Origin: Candidatus Altimarinota bacterium
GTDB lineage: Bacteria; Patescibacteriota; Gracilibacteria; BD1-5; UBA2023
Reading direction: 5' to 3'
Assembly (NCBI GenBank): GCA_947373235.1
Contig: CANBWW010000030.1
Location: 1-11,392 of the forward strand
DNA: 11,392 nucleotides
Positions within the stretch are counted from its first letter, which is position 1. Each line of letters begins with the position of its first letter. A program made the position numbers and the translations under genes. The notes under the pieces were generated by a model, which searched no databases, was not told the origin of the DNA, and was given only the letters and a program-made list of their open reading frames with translations. Shown in pieces: positions 8,501-11,392 of the stretch.

Positions 8501-10132
8501 TTAGTACATCCCCATTCATCCCATATTTACACCCTGAGGCATCGCGGGTTCCTCCTTTTTTGAATTTTCCACTATGAGGGCTTCCGTTGTGAGAAACATA
8601 CCAGCGATCGATATCGCATTTTCGAGGGCGCATCTTTCCACTTTCGTTGGATCGATTATCCCCGCCTTTACGAGGTCTTTGTACTCATCTGCTTTTGCAT
8701 CATATCCGTAGTTTGTATCCGTATGAGCTCGCACTTCATTGACGATGACGGATCCTTCTTTTCCAGCATTTTCTGCTATTTGAAATACTGGATAAGAAAG
8801 GGCCCGAGCCACGATATCAACTCCTACTTTTTCTTCTTTTGAAAAATCAGTACCCAGAAGGACTTTCGAAGCTTTTAAGAGGGCCACTCAACCACCAGCT
8901 ACGATTCCTTCATCGACTGCAGCTTTCGTAGCGTTCAGTGCATCTTCGATACGGAGTTTCTTTTCTTTCATTTCGACTTCACTGGCAGCCCCTACCTTTA
9001 TCACGGCGATTCCACCTGCGAGTTTTGCAACGCGTTCAGCGAGTTTTTCTTTATCATAATTTGACTTGGTTGCATGGATCTGTGCATAGAGTTCCTGAAC
9101 CCGACCATTGATCAGATATTTTTCTCATGCACCACCGATGATCGTCGTGGTTTCTTTCGAGGCAATAACTGCGTTTGCTTTTCCGAGGTGTTCGATCGTC
9201 GCATTTTCCAGCTTATACCCTATCTCATCACTGATGACGGTAGCACCTGTCAAGATAGCTATGTCTTTGAGGATTTCTTTTTTGCGATCTCCAAAACCAG
9301 GCGCCTTGATACCAAGAATCGTGAGTGCTCCTTTGAGTTTATTGAGAATAATACCAGTAAGTGCTTCACCGTCTATGTCTTCAGCGATTATAACGAGCTC
9401 TCTTTTTCCTGATCCTGCCAGAGATTCGAGAACATTGATAATGTCTTTGAGAGTTGAGATTTTTTTATCAGTGATCAAGATATATGCATCATCGATACGA
9501 CTGAGCATTTTTTCTCCATCCGTGATCATGTATGGTGATATATATCCGTTTTCGAACTTCATACCTTCAGTGACTTCTACTTCGAGTCCGAAAGTCCGAC
9601 CTTCTTCTACGCTTATCACACCATCTTTTCCGACTTCTTGCATGGCTTTTGCGATGATCTGTCCAACTTCTGAGTCTTGAGCTGATATGGTCGCGATCTG
9701 TTCGATTTCTTCCTGGGTATTGAGAGGTTTACTCATGTTTGCAAGTTCTTTGATCACGAGGGCTCCAGCTTTTTTCATTCCATTTTTGAGCTCGATCGCG
9801 TTTATTCCTGAGCGGATCTCACGAAGACCTTCTTTTACCATCGCATAAGTAAGGATCGTGGCAGTCGAAGTTCCATCACCAGCCGCGTCGTTCGTTCTGC
9901 TCGCCGCTTCTTTGATTAGATCGGCACCCATATTTTCTATAGGATCTTCGAGTTCGATCTCTTTTGCGATCGTGACACCATCATTGGTGACTTGAGGTCC
10001 ACCGTAAGATTTACTAAAAATCACATTTCGTCCTTTTGGTCCGATCGTCGAACCGACGACTTTTGCCACTTTTTCCATACCTGAAAACATTTTGAGACGG
10101 GCCTCGTCTCCGAAGTGGATAGTTTTTGACAT
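8501..10132 (-). CDS. groL: 60 kDa chaperonin GroEL
   Basis: The cytoplasmic chaperonin that folds proteins in an ATP-driven cage capped by GroES. It has 543 residues, the standard length. Visible: TIGPKGRNV (29-37), NDGVTIAKEI with Asp51, the ATP-site loop GDGTSTAT (85-92), KAPGFGDRRK-like APGFGDRKK in the apical domain, RIEDALNATKAA with the position-398-type catalytic Asp397, and AGGGVALL. The C-terminal tail is short (NMGGMGMY), a reduced version of the usual GGM repeats. Only three TGAs are in frame: Gly336, the last Gly of GGG, and one in the tail. The start follows the family (MSKTIHFG). It is co-transcribed with groES, 22 bases downstream of its stop, and shares the terminator at 8470-8499. 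Confidence 0.98.
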
Positions 10133-10154
10133 AGTTTTTTAGATTAGAAATTAT

Positions 10155-10451
10155 TTAGCTTATTTTTGCAAGTATATACTCAAATGCAACGATCTTATAC
10201 GTGATATCCCCGATTTTTACATCATCTCCAGAATACTGTCATGAGATCACTCGATCTCATTTTTTGAGATCTGTTTTTATTTCCTCACCATTTTTTCCAG
10301 TTTTTCCTTGACCAACGGCGATGACTTCGTATATGGAAGGACGTTCTTTATTTGGACTGTCGGGAATGATGATTCCTGATGCAGTTATCTTTTCAGCTTC
10401 GATCGGTTTCAGAAGTACTCGATCTGAAAGTGGGATTATCTGATCGATCAT
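10155..10451 (-). CDS. groES: 10 kDa co-chaperonin GroES
   Basis: The heptameric lid of GroEL. From the ATG at 10451 it has 98 residues, right for the family. Conserved parts are IIPLSDRVLLKP (5-16), the mobile loop around EKITASGIIIPD (20-31) that docks on GroEL, and the C-terminal half with DRVISG, QYSGDDVKIG and a shortened end EYILAKIS. Two TGAs are in frame: after DLKK and in ISGQ, both normal Gly positions; the standard code would cut the last third off. An in-frame ATG at 10469 would add six residues. The later start fits family N-termini better. No ribosome binding site favours either. It is the first gene of groES-groEL. Confidence 0.95.
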
Positions 10452-10533
10452 ATTTGGCGAGAGAGTCATATGAATATGTTTAATATATAGGAAAAACCTG
10501 ATTCTAAATGGAATATTTCTTTCCTCGGGGACT

Positions 10534-10561
10534 ATTCTATAAATTTCTTTTTTGAAGTCAA
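10534..10561 (-). promoter_or_regulatory. groES-groEL promoter
   Basis: On the minus strand TTGACT (10561-10556) and TAGAAT (10539-10534) are separated by 16 bases, each matching consensus at five of six positions. Predicted start is near 10527, leaving a leader of roughly 60-75 bases. The -35 overlaps the T-run of the upstream HD gene's terminator. No CIRCE element (HrcA operator) is visible in the leader. Confidence 0.55.
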
Positions 10562-10596
10562 AAATGAGCACTTATTTTTATAAAGCACTCATTTTT
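10560..10596 (-). terminator. terminator of the HD-domain gene
   Basis: On the minus strand AAAAATGAGTGCTT pairs with AAGTGCTCATTTTT around a 9-base loop. The full 14 bp stem closes only with two G-U wobbles, which exist on the minus-strand RNA but become C-A mismatches on the plus-strand RNA. So it is directed to the minus strand. It lies 14 bases after the HD gene's TAA. Confidence 0.75.
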
Positions 10597-10609
10597 CTAT
10601 ACATATATG

Positions 10610-11239
10610 TTATTGAACTGAATTCATTCTGTGTCATTCATCTGTTGGAATCTCACAACCAAGCATTTCGAGAAATTTTTCCATATGATCTATATCACGA
10701 ATTTGCTGATTATGTCTTTCTTTTTTTGCAGTATCTGTATGAAACTTGAACCGAGTAAGTAGTGTGTATACAAATTGCCAATAGGCACAATCAGATATAT
10801 CCATGCGTCCGATCGTTCTAAGTTCTTCGAGATAGTCGAGGGAATAATAAAATTCTTCCTTCGTTCCGATATTATCGAGATCAGCATCTTGAATGATTTT
10901 TTCGAGGAGTGTTTTCGGTTTTGAAAAAAGGACGGTAGCCATGATGATCCCTTCTATTTTTTCGATTCTTTTTTCTGGATGATTTTTAGTTGTGAGCCAA
11001 GTACGAGCAATGCGTGCTCCTATGTATTCATTTTTTTCATATTGTTCTGTAAATCCAGTATCATGAAAAATACAACCAAGTTGTAGATCTTCGAGATCTT
11101 CTCCACTGACTCATTCACTCATCCCGAGATAGGTTGCTCTTTCAAGAACTTCTTCTGTATGAGATGGATTGTGATAATTATATGCATCACATTTTTGAAG
11201 TAAATGAAATGCATAGGATTTTGCTTCTTCGATAATCAT
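10610..11239 (-). CDS. HD-domain phosphohydrolase-like protein
   Basis: A 209-residue metal-dependent HD-superfamily protein, probably a phosphohydrolase acting on a nucleotide or similar phosphate ester. Ligand-type residues visible are His27 in NPSHTEEVLERA, the His59-Asp60 pair in CIFHDTGF and Asp120 in DADLDNIG, matching H...HD...D. The sequence resembles small predicted HD hydrolases; the substrate cannot be told. In-frame TGAs encode Gly43 and the Gly eight residues from the end, so the standard code would give two pieces. The reading frame stays open upstream to an ATG at 11368, but that stretch is Lys/Ser/Tyr-rich, matches nothing, and contains a good promoter. The ATG at 11239 is therefore preferred. 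It has its own terminator just before groES. Confidence 0.85.
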
Positions 11240-11274
11240 GAAAAAAGAGTTAAGAGAAAGTGATGCTTGGTTCG

Positions 11275-11303
11275 AGTATATACTATTTTCTTTTTTCTTG
11301 CAA
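11275..11303 (-). promoter_or_regulatory. promoter of the HD-domain gene
   Basis: On the minus strand TTGCAA (11303-11298) and TATACT (11280-11275) have an ideal 17-base spacer. Predicted start is near 11268, about 29 bases before the ATG at 11239 and inside the longer open frame, which supports the shorter protein. Nothing else was seen from 11304 to 11392. Confidence 0.55.
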
Positions 11304-11392
11304 AAACTTCTACTTTTTTTATAATCAGCCGAAATATAAGCGGAAAAGTACTTATGATTTCGTTTCATTTTTGTTTTTATATGGTTTTCATT

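Noticed and set aside
9108..9680. 190-codon open frame on the plus strand
   Set aside because: Antisense to an unmistakable groEL; low-complexity Ser/Ile/Pro composition.
10560..10596. CIRCE element upstream of groES (contains AGCACTC and GAGCAC)
   Set aside because: The half-sites are in the wrong order for TTAGCACTC-N9-GAGTGCTAA, and the sequence is better explained as the HD gene terminator.
11240..11368. N-terminal extension of the HD protein from the ATG at 11368
   Set aside because: Low-complexity sequence with no family match, and a well-spaced promoter lies inside it.
1..11392. All genes broken by TGA could be pseudogenes or assembly errors
   Set aside because: The frames stay aligned to their families on both sides of every TGA, at Gly positions, with correct total lengths and genuine TAA/TAG ends.
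1..11392. TGA as Trp (code 4) or selenocysteine
   Set aside because: TGA columns match conserved Gly such as Walker A and GroEL GGG; Trp uses TGG; too many TGAs for selenocysteine and no SECIS-like pattern was evident.

Overview
This window comes from a bacterium that reads UGA as glycine (translation table 25). That code is known from the candidate phyla Gracilibacteria (BD1-5) and Absconditabacteria (SR1) of the Candidate Phyla Radiation. Ten protein genes can be followed, and every one has in-frame TGA codons. Where families are well known, those TGAs fall on invariant glycines: the Walker A loop of the helicase, the Gly after the AAA+ signature and YEE motif of ClpC, the GGG of GroEL, and GroES. 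TGG is still used for Trp. Genes stop at TAA (nine seen or expected) or TAG (clpC). With the standard code nearly every gene here would look fragmented.

Layout. The minus-strand block 1-3196 reads murA, then a 62-75 codon gene of unknown function, then a UvrD/PcrA-type superfamily 1 helicase whose 3' end leaves the window. Next is a minus-strand OmpR-type response regulator (3303-3980) with its own terminator. It diverges, across 237 bases of promoter DNA, from plus-strand clpC (4218-6800), which ends in a strong hairpin terminator. Then come two short plus-strand single-gene units: an exported protein with two matched Cys-flanked repeats and two SH3b-like domains (6934-7956), and a stand-alone cyclic-nucleotide-binding-type domain protein (8051-8467). 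A bidirectional terminator separates the latter from the converging groES-groEL operon (10451-8501, minus strand). Upstream of groES is an HD-domain phosphohydrolase-like gene (11239-10610), whose terminator T-run overlaps the groES promoter.

How the genes relate. Proteostasis dominates: GroEL/GroES folding and a ClpC unfoldase with a ClpP-docking IGF loop. MurA is the first committed step of peptidoglycan synthesis, and SH3b domains commonly bind cell wall, so the exported protein may be envelope-associated (inference). The response regulator and the cNMP-type protein are signalling parts with no visible partner here. No tRNA, rRNA, CRISPR or mobile element was seen. None of the starts has a convincing Shine-Dalgarno sequence, and several candidate -10 boxes lie so close to the start codon that the mRNAs would be nearly leaderless.
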